A DNA stretch of 64,000 nt from Ziziphus jujuba (Eukaryota; Streptophyta; Magnoliopsida; Rosales; Rhamnaceae). The stretch covers positions 5,107,501-5,171,500 of the forward strand of contig NC_083384.1 of the NCBI RefSeq assembly GCF_031755915.1, written 5' to 3'. The position numbers and the translations under genes are program-made. This document shows positions 47,579 to 57,780 of the stretch, one piece after another. Position 1 is the first letter of the stretch. The number at the start of each line of letters is the position of its first letter. A model generated the notes under the pieces. It made no database searches. It was not told the DNA's origin and saw only the letters and a list, made by a program, of their open reading frames with translations.

Positions 47579-48499
47579 TGTACGTATAAGATACGCTTCA
47601 TTTTACTAATTAAGTGTTCATGTCGGTTTTTTTTTTTTTTTTTTTTCCCCTTGGTGAAAAAGAGTCTTTTCATGTCGGGTTTTTTTTTTTTTTTTCTTGG
47701 TGAAAAAGAGTCTTTCTGTCAAAAGCGCACACATATATATGCATCATTTTCCAAAACCTTAATTGTTTACTGGAATTGGAACAGTATAATTCAATATTCC
47801 ACAGCTCGTTTGCAATTATATGATTGAAAAAAATATTGTAACGGCTCACTATTTCAATATTTATTCAACTTTAAAAAAAAAATGCTGAATTTTAGTTTAA
47901 AATATTGTTTATTTGACTTGTTTTGGAAAGAAAGAAAAAAAAAAAAATGAATACCAAGCATACACTCTAACTGAACTTGGTTATGAAAAACTTTCTCAAG
48001 CACTGAAATCAAAACGAAAATACAGTAAAAAGTTAAAGAATGACATGTATATTTATACATACATTTTTTTTTTTGGGAAAGAAAAAGATTTTTTTTAATG
48101 GAATAATCCTTTTGTTAATTTCATTTTATGTCATATTTTGGTAGGTACGTCCTGGTCCTGCTTTTGCTACAATATATTGCTTCTTATGAGAAAGATGTCA
48201 ATGAATCTGTAACATGGAGAGTAGGATCTTTCACTATGGGAGAAATGACATAGAAAACTAATCTCACACACAAACTTATATAGTACCCAACATCAACCCA
48301 AATCACACAATACACACGTTTCATCAATAAAGCAGGGACATGAACCCAAACATATATAAATGCAAAAGCTATAAGAAAACACTAACACATTGCCATTTCT
48401 TACCTTACAATTACAACATCCACTGAAGTTGCTCTGCCACCAACATGGATTCCCCTGCCACTTATTTTTCTCAGAACTAGGTGAAATAGGATACTAAAT
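47406..48499. other. Intergenic, RLP 3'-flank blocks, microsatellite
   Basis: (CA)n followed by (TA)n at 47529-47575; two T-runs (47627-47647, 47679-47695) inside a short direct repeat TTGGTGAAAAAGAGTCTTT (47651 and 47697). One copy of the block related to the 16080 tandem unit is at about 47745-47930, then flank blocks GGTCCTGCTTTTGCTACAAT (48152) and AAAACTAATCTCACACACAA (48255). No gene. Confidence 0.55.
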
Positions 48500-48568
48500 T
48501 GTGACAGTCCAGACCACTCGCATGTAGATATTATCGGCTTTAGAATGCGGGTGGTCTGAGCTGTCACA
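48500..48568. repeat. 69-bp foldback made from a TRIM LTR tip
   Basis: It begins TGTGACAGTCCAGACCACTC and ends GAGTGG-complement GGTGGTCTGAGCTGTCACA, so the outer 24-25 bases are inverted repeats. The first 44 bases match the tip of the TRIM LTR at 19639 (TGTAACAGCCCAGACCACCC); the last 25 are the same tip reversed. It interrupts RLP tail coding DNA (ACTAAAT before, AAATGCAATG after). Confidence 0.8.
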
Positions 48569-48935
48569 AAATGCAATGTCTGCAAGCCCATCGAAATAAC
48601 ATTTCCTCCATCTTCTGGAAAACACAGAGTGGTCGAATCACACTTTCAAACCCAACAGCGAATCCAACTTCAGCTATACTAGGTGAATATATGATAGGTG
48701 CAGACTTAAACAAAATTCAAGTTTGAAAGTGATGCTGGGAATTCCCCATTCAGGGGATTCCTTGAGAGGTCTAAAGGCTGGAGCTGCTTCAAGCTGCCAA
48801 AAGATGATGGGATTTGACCCTTCAGAGCATTATTAGTCAAGCTGAGCACTATTAGATAATTGAGTTGTCCCAATTATTTTGGTATTTCGCCATGGAAATT
48901 GTTGCTTGAAAAATCAATGGTAGTGAAACCTATTA
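48569..48935 (-). pseudogene. RLP C-terminal fragment
   Basis: The minus strand shows tail and membrane span (IAEVGFAVGFESVIRPLCVF, 48680-48620) directly joined to the last LRRs: SFGSLKQLQPLDLSRN-like and IDFSSNNFHGEIPK (48930-48720). The spacer that normally separates them (PHEARHSN in other copies) is deleted. Stops are present. Confidence 0.75.
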
Positions 48936-49079
48936 GTTTGCACTTATGTCATTCTAATCCTATTAGTTTTATAAATATGCATTTGCACCTTTACATGAGA
49001 TGTGGATGACATTAAACTCTATCAAATGAGGTAGATATTTTCAATATAACAACAAAGTGCTGAAGTAGTAAATTTTTAA

Positions 49080-49974
49080 AAAAACCAAATGCAGAACTTA
49101 ATAATGATTTTTAAGATATGATAGGTGCAGGACTGAAAAAAATTTCAAGTTTGAAAGCTGAGAGGTCTGAAGACACGAGCCGCTTCAAGTTGCCAAAAGA
49201 TGAAATGAAGGAAAGTCAAGCTTGTAAGTGATACTGGAATTTCCCCATTCAGATGGGTCCTTAAGAGATCCAAAGACTCCAGCTGCTGCAAGTTTCCAAA
49301 AGACAATGGAATACTACCATCGAGAGCGTTCTTGGACAAGTGGAGTACAATGAGAGACTTGAGGAGTCCCAGTTATTTTGGTATTTCACCATGGAAGTTG
49401 TTGCTTGAAAAGTCAATCAAGGAGAATCCTTTGGGTATCTTTACCATCTCCATTTGTAGACCTTTGCTAGGAACTGTCACAACATCTTCATAATTATAAC
49501 TAATGTAGCTTGGAGTTGCTTCATGAAAGTCAAAATTTGTGTCAACCATTGCATGCCATTTTTTTAAGTATTAGCTTGGTAGTTCACCATTAAAATTGTT
49601 GGAAGCTACATTTATAATTTGGATCACTGGCCAATCGCCTATGCTGTCTCTACCTGTACATATAATGCTCCCATAGAATTTGTTTGATTGCAAAGAAAGG
49701 ATACGCAAGGTGGATATATTTTTCAATAACAATTGAAAGGTGTCAAGCATTTGATTGTTTCCCTGGTGTAAAACCACCAAAGCTCTACAATTGGCCAAAG
49801 ATCTTGGAATCCTACCTGTAAGTAGGTTTCCATTAAGATCTAGTATATGTAAACTGCAATAAACAACAAATGCATGGGAAGCTAGGCCACTCAAGTTGTT
49901 ATTTTAAAGATTAATCCCTCGATATGACTCAGCAAACATACCTGTTGATATTCTGCCATTTAAAATGTTGTTGG
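49080..49974 (-). pseudogene. RLP LRR fragment, fused to copy A
   Basis: From 49974 downward: SNNILNGRISTGMFAESYRG, then HILDLNGNLLTGRIPRSLAN, LLKNISTLRILSLQSNKFYG, GDWPVIQIINVASNNFNGEL, IDFSSNNFHGEIPK and [20 protein letters not shown] (49330). These are consecutive LRRs of the C-terminal half of an RLP. Stops after ESYRGINL (49904) and after NFNGELPS (49571) break it; the end ([12 protein letters not shown], 49230) runs into a degraded partial repeat of itself at 49130-49200. The membrane span is missing. Confidence 0.85.
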
Positions 49975-50530
49975 ATGGATCCCAATTTTCTTCCGAAACA
50001 TCCTTTTCTACTGAGAAATCCTTCAAATCTAGAGGTACTGAAGAAAGCCCAGATTGTGATTTCTTCTTGAAATCACTTCTCTTATCTGGTTTCTGTATGG
50101 TGGGCGAGAAAATCTCAGAATCTTCATCGGAAGCGCAATCAGAGTCTTCCTGTTTACCTTTAACTGAGCTATCCAACTGGGTCCTTATTGTGAGCTTGGA
50201 GTTGGTTTGTGGGAATGATTTGAGCTTTGGAAAGCGGGATTCAAGGTTAGTGGGGAGCAGAGAATCGACGAAGGAAAAGCAGTTGATAGTGGGGACTTGT
50301 TCGACAACGCAGAAGTCTTGCGCCTGGGAAAAGAGCTCGTTTACTGCCAATTCATCTGTGTCGGAGAGGAATGAGAAATCCTCCATTTTTGGAATTGGAA
50401 GCTGAGTAAAAGGTGTTTGGAGGGTTTTATTGAGATTTTCTTCTTCTTCTTCTGTGTGTAGTTTTGTAGGGTTAGAAAGCAGAGGCACTGGGAGCTGTGA
50501 AGCGTGGGGTTCTAGGCTTGGTATCTCCAA
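49975..50530 (-). pseudogene. Start of an unrecognised gene, copy A, fused in frame to RLP
   Basis: An open frame of 208 codons (49904-50530) has two parts. Residues 1 to about 185 are acidic and Ser-rich, with MEIPSLEPHASQLPVPLL, an EEEEE run, KMEDFSFLSDTDELAVNELF, INCFSFVDSLLPTNLESRF and DCASDEDSEIFSP; residues 186-208 are RLP LRR sequence in the RLP frame. The true start may be the Met at KMEDFSF (residue 49). I do not recognise the family; the charge pattern suggests a nuclear regulatory protein, but that is a guess. No intron is visible. The absence of stops in 185 codons suggests the first part is a relatively recent or once-selected copy. A shorter copy B lies at 46134. Confidence 0.6.
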
Positions 50531-51941
50531 CAGCTACCTCATGCCTTTTTATGTAAAGGGTCGATCCTTTCAATGCCTGGGACCCACTAGCACACGTTTA
50601 TAGGCACCACTTGTCAAAATTTTCTTTTAATAAATTACATGTTTGGATTATTAATAACCTTAATATCATCAAAACTCTTAAGTTTGCACTTATTCTGTTC
50701 TAATCTTTTAGTTTTGTAAATCTTAATTTACACCTTTGCATGAGATGTGGATGACCTTATCTCTAACAAATGATGTATATAATTTAAATATAAATCAAGT
50801 AGGCGATTTTTTGAAACCAATGAGAAAGCAAAAAAAAAAAAAACAAATATATGAAGAAGAAGATTTTTAAGGCCAATATTATTGAATGAATTTCGGCTAA
50901 ATTGTAAGGAAGATGGAATAAAATTGACACTTGTGTATCATTCTTTTATTTTCTATTTTTTCCTAGTCTTTTTTTTTTTCCTTGTGAATTCTACTTATGC
51001 TTTTGCTTTAACTTATATAACAATTAATATAATAACACATTAATATTTTGCAAATTAATATAATGGTCCAAATACCTAAATTAGAAAATCAAATAAAACA
51101 ACAGCACATGAGTACATCACTTGTCCCTGCACATGAATACATCACCTATCCTATCAGTTAATATTTATTTGGTAAACAATTTAATGACTACGCAATTACT
51201 ACTATAACAAAGCTTAAAACAAAGGGAATTAAGGAAGCACACCTTTTGAAAGTTCTATCCTTGATTGAATATTTAGACTACAAGATATCCTTGCATGGCT
51301 GCCAAAAGCCAAGCCAAATTAGACACTATTTTAGCTCGTAAAACATCCAGTAGCATGTGAAAACATCGTTACTTATAAAACTAACAACAAGAACAAGCAA
51401 ATTGCAGTGGATTGGATGGAAAATTGGAATATATCAAGCCAAGGAAAGCACTAAACTTCTAAAATCAAACGTTATGCAGCAGAAACTGAAGCTTATATGG
51501 AGGAGAAAGGGAATGCTGGATTATACCCTGTTTTCTCTCCCAATTACGTCATATTATGTATCAATAATTGTGGAAGCAACCATACAGTATAAGAGAAAAG
51601 AGGTTAGAGACTATAGATTATAATTAAATTACTCTATTTCCATAGATATTTATATATAGGTTGGATTTTTTAGTAAAAGAAAAATACTTTCTTTTGCATG
51701 GACTAGAAAATTACAGGAACTAAAAAAAAGCTCACAATGCAGTATCACATATTACTTCGAGCTCATGCACATATTACAGACTGATAACAGCGGAAGTGAG
51801 AAACATTTCTCTTATAAATACAAACATTTCTCTTATCTATACATACAAACATTGCTTACCTTGTTGCACCGTTAACATAAAGGTTCATCCATCCAAATTG
51901 CTCTTTTACCACCAACTGTCGAATTCCTCAGCCTATTATTT
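50531..51941. other. Upstream flank of copy A, then segmental duplication
   Basis: 50531-50700 matches the upstream of copy B. 51140-51900 matches 17940-18710 (TCCTTGCATGGCTGCCAAA, ACGTTATGCAGCAGAAACTG, AAGCTCACAATGCAGTATCA), with many substitutions and small indels, and leads into RLP flank and tail in the same order as at 18710. No gene is recognised. Confidence 0.6.
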
Positions 51942-52154
51942 TCATATTCCTATTTTCCATGCCAACCATTTTTGTAGAAGTACATGAGGTAAAATCCTAA
52001 AGGCAGCATCCTTAACAAGGTCGAAATAGCGTTTCCTCCATCTGATGGATAACACAAGAGGCCCAATCACAGCTCCAAAACCAACAATGAATCCAACTTC
52101 CACACCTTTGAGATCCCATTTAATCTCACTGCTAGAGTTTGAATGTCTAGCTTC
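51942..52154 (-). pseudogene. RLP C-terminal fragment at the CACTA edge
   Basis: The minus strand reads YEARHSNSSSEIKWDLKGVE, membrane span VGFIVGFGAVIGPLVLSI and tail RWRKRYFDLVKDAAFRILPH, the best preserved RLP tail in the window. At about 52155 it changes abruptly to the T-rich CACTA subterminal array, so the rest of this RLP was displaced or lost; if the gene was split, its other part lies beyond 64000. Confidence 0.8.
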
Positions 52155-52194
52155 ATAATAACCAGTAAAAATATTAGAGGGACAAAACTGAATT

Positions 52195-52235
<41 letters not shown>

Positions 52236-53110
52236 TTCATAGCTAACAGATGACACACTATTTATATTGTGCGTCTCCTGTTCTCTTCTCTTTTTTTTTT
52301 TTTGGGTTCTTTTTTTGGTTTTTTGTTCTTTTTATCAATCTAGTTTCATTTCAACAATAAATAACTAGTAAAAATATTAGAGAGACAAAACTGAGCTGTT
52401 TTTTTTTTTTTTCTTTTACATATATAGCTAAGAGGCAACGCACTATTTAGTTTGTGCGTCGCCTATTCTATTCCTTTTTTTTTTTTGGGTTTTTTTTTTG
52501 GTTTTTTGTTCTTTTTATCAATCTAGTTTCATTTCAACAACAAATAACTTGTAAAAATATTAGAGAGATAAAACTGAGCTTTTATATATATATATTTATA
52601 AAAATCAGGCGATGTACTATTTTGATTGTGTGTCGCCTGTTCTCTAATCATTTTTTTTTTCTTTTCATCAATCTAATTTTATTTCAATAACAAATAATTA
52701 GTAAAAATATTAGAGTGACAAAACTGAGCTGTTTTTTTTTTAATTTTATATTTTTAGTTAACAGGCGATGCACTATTTAGATTTTACGTCGCCTGTTATT
52801 TCATAATTTTTTTTTGTTCTTTTAATCAATCTAATTTTATTTCAACAACACCTAACTAGTAAAAATATTAGAGCAACATAGCTGAGTTGTGTTTTTTTTT
52901 TTTTTTTTTTGGGTTACCAGGCGACGCACTAGTTAGGTTATGTATCGCCTGTTCTCTTCCTTTTTTTTTTTGTTTGGTTTTTTGTCCTTTTTATCAATTT
53001 AGTTTCATTTCAACAACTTTTATATAGGTAACAGGCGACGCACTATTTTGTTTGTGCGTCGTCGGTTTTTTTTTTAATTTTTTTTTTCATTTTGTGTTTC
53101 AACTTTTTTA
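52155..53110. repeat. Left subterminal array of the CACTA element
   Basis: About six units, each a stem-loop built from ACAGGCGACGCAC and its complement GTGCGTCGCCTGT around a 10-14-bp loop, for example near 52433, 52605, 52758, 52918 and 53030. They alternate with T-rich spacers containing AACTAGTAAAAATATTAGAG and TTTTATCAATCTAGTTTCAT. The spacer words are the reverse complement of those in the 57780-60950 array, so the two arrays are inverted to each other. A 32-base T run lies at 52199-52232. Confidence 0.85.
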
Positions 53111-53289
53111 ATTATTTTTAATACTGTGTGAATTTTTGTAAAATTGGTATGTTTAAAACCAATTTTCATGCAAAACAAATATTAACTTATGTACGAATTT
53201 TACAAATTGGTCAACTATATTTTATATGTACAAAGAAAAGCTATTACACTACCATGCATATATATTCATTGTTGGAGATATTTGTGATC

Positions 53290-56200
53290 ATCGTTGTTGC
53301 CCATTCATCTCTAAAGTTGTTGACATGATCAGCTTGTAACTAAGTGACAACTTCATACTGAACATGAGAAACATATGTTAATACATATACAAATAATCAT
53401 AAATATTAATTCTTACATAATAGACATATGATGAAATCATTAAATTAATAATAATTTACCATTGTTCTTAAGTCCCGAGGAGGAACATTGTTCCTAATGA
53501 TATCTCACATTATCATCATGATATAGTAACCGCATTCCGTACTCCTAGGCTGTATCGGTGTCTAAATTTGCAAACAGTAAATGATGTGTAATATTATATA
53601 CGAATATATACAAGTATTTAAATTAATTAACAACTAATAATACTCACTTTATATATAATAATTACCTTAGTTTTTTGCCATCGAAGTTTCTTTTTAGGTG
53701 TCTTCCCCTTGGTTCCATTCAATGAAGGAACTATATAGAAATATCAATATTGTATAATATTATATTGTAGCTTCAAATGTACATATTCAATAGAAGAACA
53801 ATTAATTAAAAAAAATTAGAGTTATTAACTTACTCGTCAAGCAAAGATTTTAGATACTTATTAATTATATTATTATGAGTATTAAAAGAATCATGAAACC
53901 ATGCTACTGCTTTGTATACATCAATAACACATAGCATCCAATGATTCCTACAAACACCAATAAATATTTTAGTTAATATGAGGTGTAATTTTTTAAATTA
54001 ATATGTTAACAACATAATTCAATATAAACTAACACAATTTTACCTTGCATAGTAGGGAAAGAACCATAGCTAATCATTTCTTGCATCTTGCCATCTATGT
54101 ACTATATTTATCATCCGTCCATGAGGGTTTGGATGACCAACCGATGCAATAATATCCGGATGAACAAAGCAATAATTCCCTTCAGAGGAGCCCGTCAATC
54201 CATCACATAAATGCCTACATAATCCAATTACAAGTAATTATAGTGTTTATAATTAATTAAATTGAAGAATTAGTTAAAAACACATCCAATTTTAGGTTAC
54301 CTTATGTAGAACAAGATGCACTCGGAAGATAATTCTTGCATGTAACAAAAATCCTTTATGTCGTTCCTCGCTATGCACAATGGTTGTTCTTCTCCAAAGA
54401 TCTCTTTTTTCATATTAAATGTCCATAAATGATCGCTCTAGACATCCTTGATCCGACGTAGCAACTCTCAGATTGGTGGGGTAACGACTAAGGGATCAAC
54501 ATTATCATCTTCATCATCCTCAACATGTGACTTGTTTGAACTTCCCTACAAATATCAACAAACAACATTTAAAGTAGGACAGAAATGAAATTATTTAAAA
54601 CTTCATTATTATTTATAGCTGCATCGAATAATACCTCTTCAGATGGAAAAATAACAAGATCTCTCGGCCATGCAACAAAAGCACCTTCAGCATCACCAAC
54701 ACGTATAATGTCAAATGACGGAATAGGCAAAGGTGCAAATCCATAAATAATGTCATCAACAGTGACCTTATAATTTTGTAAACCTAGCTTTACATCATGA
54801 CACATATCCGTTGGCAACAAAGGTACCAAAGTGCCACGTGCTACTATATGGCCAATAGTGCCTTGTGCAAGAATGCATTTTACATTTGCAAAGTTAAAAA
54901 CAAAAAAAATTAATATATGATCACAGGACAATATAAAGACTCGATCCCATGACCTCATGGAGGTAGGTAGGGGTCTTCAACCATGGGAACTATACAGATA
55001 ATAATAACCCACTTAAACACACACACATATATATATATATATTAAAATTCATCCAAATACCTCGATAGATGTCATAGGTAATGGATAGATCGGAGGAGCA
55101 TCATCCTTAGATGTAGATTAGGTCCCATGAGTGGAGACATCATTGACTGGGGTCCTAGGAGCAGCAACATCATTGGCTTGGGGGGTCTCTTGAGCATCAA
55201 CATCATCGGCTGGACGAGAAAGCAACGTGATGTCAATACCACATGCCGATATGAGCGCATCAACTTGGGCAGCGCCACTGCTGCTTGAATTTCTGACGAT
55301 TGCAACAAGACCTTTGAGCTGCATATCCATTTTTTCACTTCTCTCTGACTTAGTCTTCTTTTGTGAACTTTGCTTAGGAGTATGGAAAAAGTTAGTCACT
55401 GTGTATCCTTTGCCTCAACCCCTAAGCCTACCTCCATACTCCTCTTTTCCCAAAGCTTGTGTAGGAGTACGAAGGTCGGCTTAAGGATTGAGGCAAAGGA
55501 TACACAGTAACTAACTTTTTCCATACTCCTAAGCAAAGTTCACAAAAGAAGACTAAGTTGGAGAGAAGTGAAAAAATGGATATGCTGCTTAAAGGTCTTG
55601 TTGCGATCGTCAGAAATTCAAGCAGCTGCAGCGCTACCCAAGTTGATGCGCTCATATCGGCATGTGGTATTGACATCCCCTTGCTTTCTTATCCAGCCAA
55701 TTATGTTGATGCTCAAGAGACCCCCCAAGCAAAAATTAATTTTAATTATGCAAATGAGTAACAATGACAAAATTAATAGAGTTAAATGTAAATGAAATAA
55801 AATTGCATACAATGGTTCTTTCTAATCTCACGTAGCCCATTGCACCCATCCTATGTGGATACTTGTTTAATTTCCATTTTTCCGAATATGTGTGAAGTAA
55901 TGCCTATAAAATTTATAAACACATGTACATATTAGAAAACCCACATAATTTAAGTAACCATGACAAATGTAATTTTTATATAAATAATGACAACGCAATT
56001 TAATACAACATTAACGTGCATTAAATAAAACCATACCTTGAATTTATTCAACGACCTTTGTTGTAAAAAATCATCCCATAACTCTTGGCTTATGAATTCA
56101 TACATTGAGGGTAGATGCTTGAACACTTTGGGTGTGTCAATATGTGGTTGAATAAAATTTCTATATAAGTAAGTCTTGAATTTTCTCGATTTGTCACAAC

Positions 56201-56739
56201 AATCTTTTAAAGTTACCTTCCTAAAACTATCATCTTTATCCGTATATTGCTGCAAAATTAAAATATATATATTTAGTAACATTGATTGAAAAGTAAATAC
56301 GGTAAGTTAGAAATGCAAGTAAAATGCATTCAAATTACAAATGCAAAAAATAAATTATAAACCAATCATCAATTAAATATGACTCATAATAAACAAGATT
56401 TAACAATAATGTACTATGTACCTTTATATTGTCCCTTAGGTTATCTTTTAACCCATGTGGCACACCTATCCAATTAGGTATATTAATTGGTATTGTGCTC
56501 CTAACCAACGAGCCCTCCAAATTGTTCATTCAAGCGACCTCATTGTTAATAGCAACTTCAACCTCATTATATTGAGGTTCTAATATTTTGCTTCCCCCCA
56601 AAACCTTCCTAAGGCCTTTCATCATTGTAGCCCCTCGTTTTCTACACCTTGGAGATGACATAGTCAGTCTTTCCATATCACTGAATGGTGATCCAGCGCC
56701 ATCTTTATCCGAGATGGCATGTTCATTAAAAGGATCCAT
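53290..56739 (-). pseudogene. CACTA TNPA-like gene with Ulp1-type C48 protease domain (dead)
   Basis: Minus-strand exons with GT-AG junctions: 56423-56739, 56037-56249, 55811-55913, about 55061-55399, about 54634-54870, 54301-54545, 54044-54214, 53834-53947, 53666-53730, 53460-53561 and 53290-53357. Order: Transposase_24-like start (MDPFNEHAISD, CRKRGATMMKGLRKVLGG, IPINIPNWIGVPHGLKDN); exon MYEFISQELWDDFLQQRSL; DUF8039-like GTIGHIVARGTLVPLLPTD and GDAEGAFVAWPRDLVIFP; then an Ulp1-like fold with catalytic His in NHWMLCVIDVYKAVAWFHDS (His codon 53941-53943), Asp in WFHDS and Cys in QPRSTECGYYIMMIM (Cys codon 53532-53534). At least seven in-frame stops occur, including TGA 56530-56532, TAA 55118-55120 and TGA after MMIM; most are TGA or TAG, reachable by C-to-T change from CGA or CAG. 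The start is preceded by a splice acceptor (about 56745), so a 5' leader exon lies upstream. Confidence 0.82.
55176..55730. repeat. 257-bp inverted duplication inside the TNPA gene
   Basis: Left arm 55176-55432 and right arm 55473-55730 are reverse complements with roughly 93% identity by eye, separated by 40 bp. The arms contain the exon coding MDMQLKGLVAIVRNSSSS on the minus strand (left arm) and its near copy on the plus strand (right arm, MDMLLKGLVAIVRNSSSC). The right arm lies in what should be the intron before this exon. A transcript across the region would fold into a long hairpin. Confidence 0.93.
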
Positions 56740-56745
56740 AATTCT

Positions 56746-57780
56746 ACATAAAAAAAAAGAAACATAAACACAAATTAATATTACCAACAATATGAACATA
56801 ATGTGTATAATCAATATGCCATTACTAACAATAATAAACGATAAATTCATGTAATTTATTTACCAATTGATGCAGTCAATAATATCTTTTTAACATTTTC
56901 AACCATAAAAGGCATCTAAATCGCTAATGGATTGTGAGACGCACAAACAACGTCGTTTTAACATACGCAACAAGGAACCATCTGTGCTATCGTTGACATT
57001 TACTACGCAATTTATAACGGCTATAAATTTAAACATATAAACATATAATACAAAAATTAGCATATCATTTTGCATTAAATACAATCGAACTCAACTCAAT
57101 CAATATAGCTATTTATCCAAAAAAAAAATTAGCTAACCGATTGTCGAAGACAAGACATGATTTTGACAAAATAAAACCCCAACAAAATAAAAGTAACAAA
57201 AAAAAAAAAAACCAGCAAACAGAAAAAATTTTAAAGCAACACAACACATACACCAGCAATCAAGAGATACTTCCAGCCACCACAGCAGGCGACGGTGACG
57301 GTGACGGCACGGCAAAAACCAAGCAATCCAGTCCCAGCGATGTCACAAAAAAAATCCCAGCCACCCAACCCCGCGACGGCGAAGCCCAAGACTCACCTAA
57401 CCAGATGACGGCAACGGCCACGGGAAGCCCATGACTCACATAACCCGACGATGGCGACGGCCACGGCAAAAGAGTGAAGTGCTTCCAACCGAAACACTGA
57501 TAAGAAGAAGAAGCAGAGGAAGATGGAACAATGAAATTTAGGAAAGAAACCCACAAACAAACCCTTCAAAGAAACAGAAAGCCTAATGAGAGAGAGATCC
57601 TTCAAAATCTTTTGATATTTCCTATGTTGCTTCCAACACTCAAATTACTATAGTTGGGGTTAATATTGAACATATAGCCCATAGAAAAATGTTCCATTTT
57701 ATTTTTTAATATTTCATGATTATTTTATTTAAGAACATTTTAGGGGCAAAAGAAAATCTTTAAATACAAAAAAAAGGAAA
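56746..57780 (-). promoter_or_regulatory. Leader and promoter region of the TNPA gene
   Basis: 56745 upward is intron-like AT-rich DNA. 57250-57560 is a GC-rich island with GACGGTGACGG/GGCGACGGCCACGG words repeated several times, the likely leader exon (transcribed on the minus strand). 57600-57780 is AT-rich and leads into the stem-loop array. Open frames here are short and overlap on both strands, so I call none of them. Confidence 0.4.

Noticed and set aside
55227..55484. Apparent gene on the plus strand in the TNPA region
   Set aside because: It is the antisense of the inverted duplication; the same protein is read from the opposite arm, so neither antisense frame is a separate gene.
57133..57605. 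Several short frames around the GC-rich leader
   Set aside because: Frames on both strands overlap, are built from GACGGC-type repeats, and show no conserved domain.
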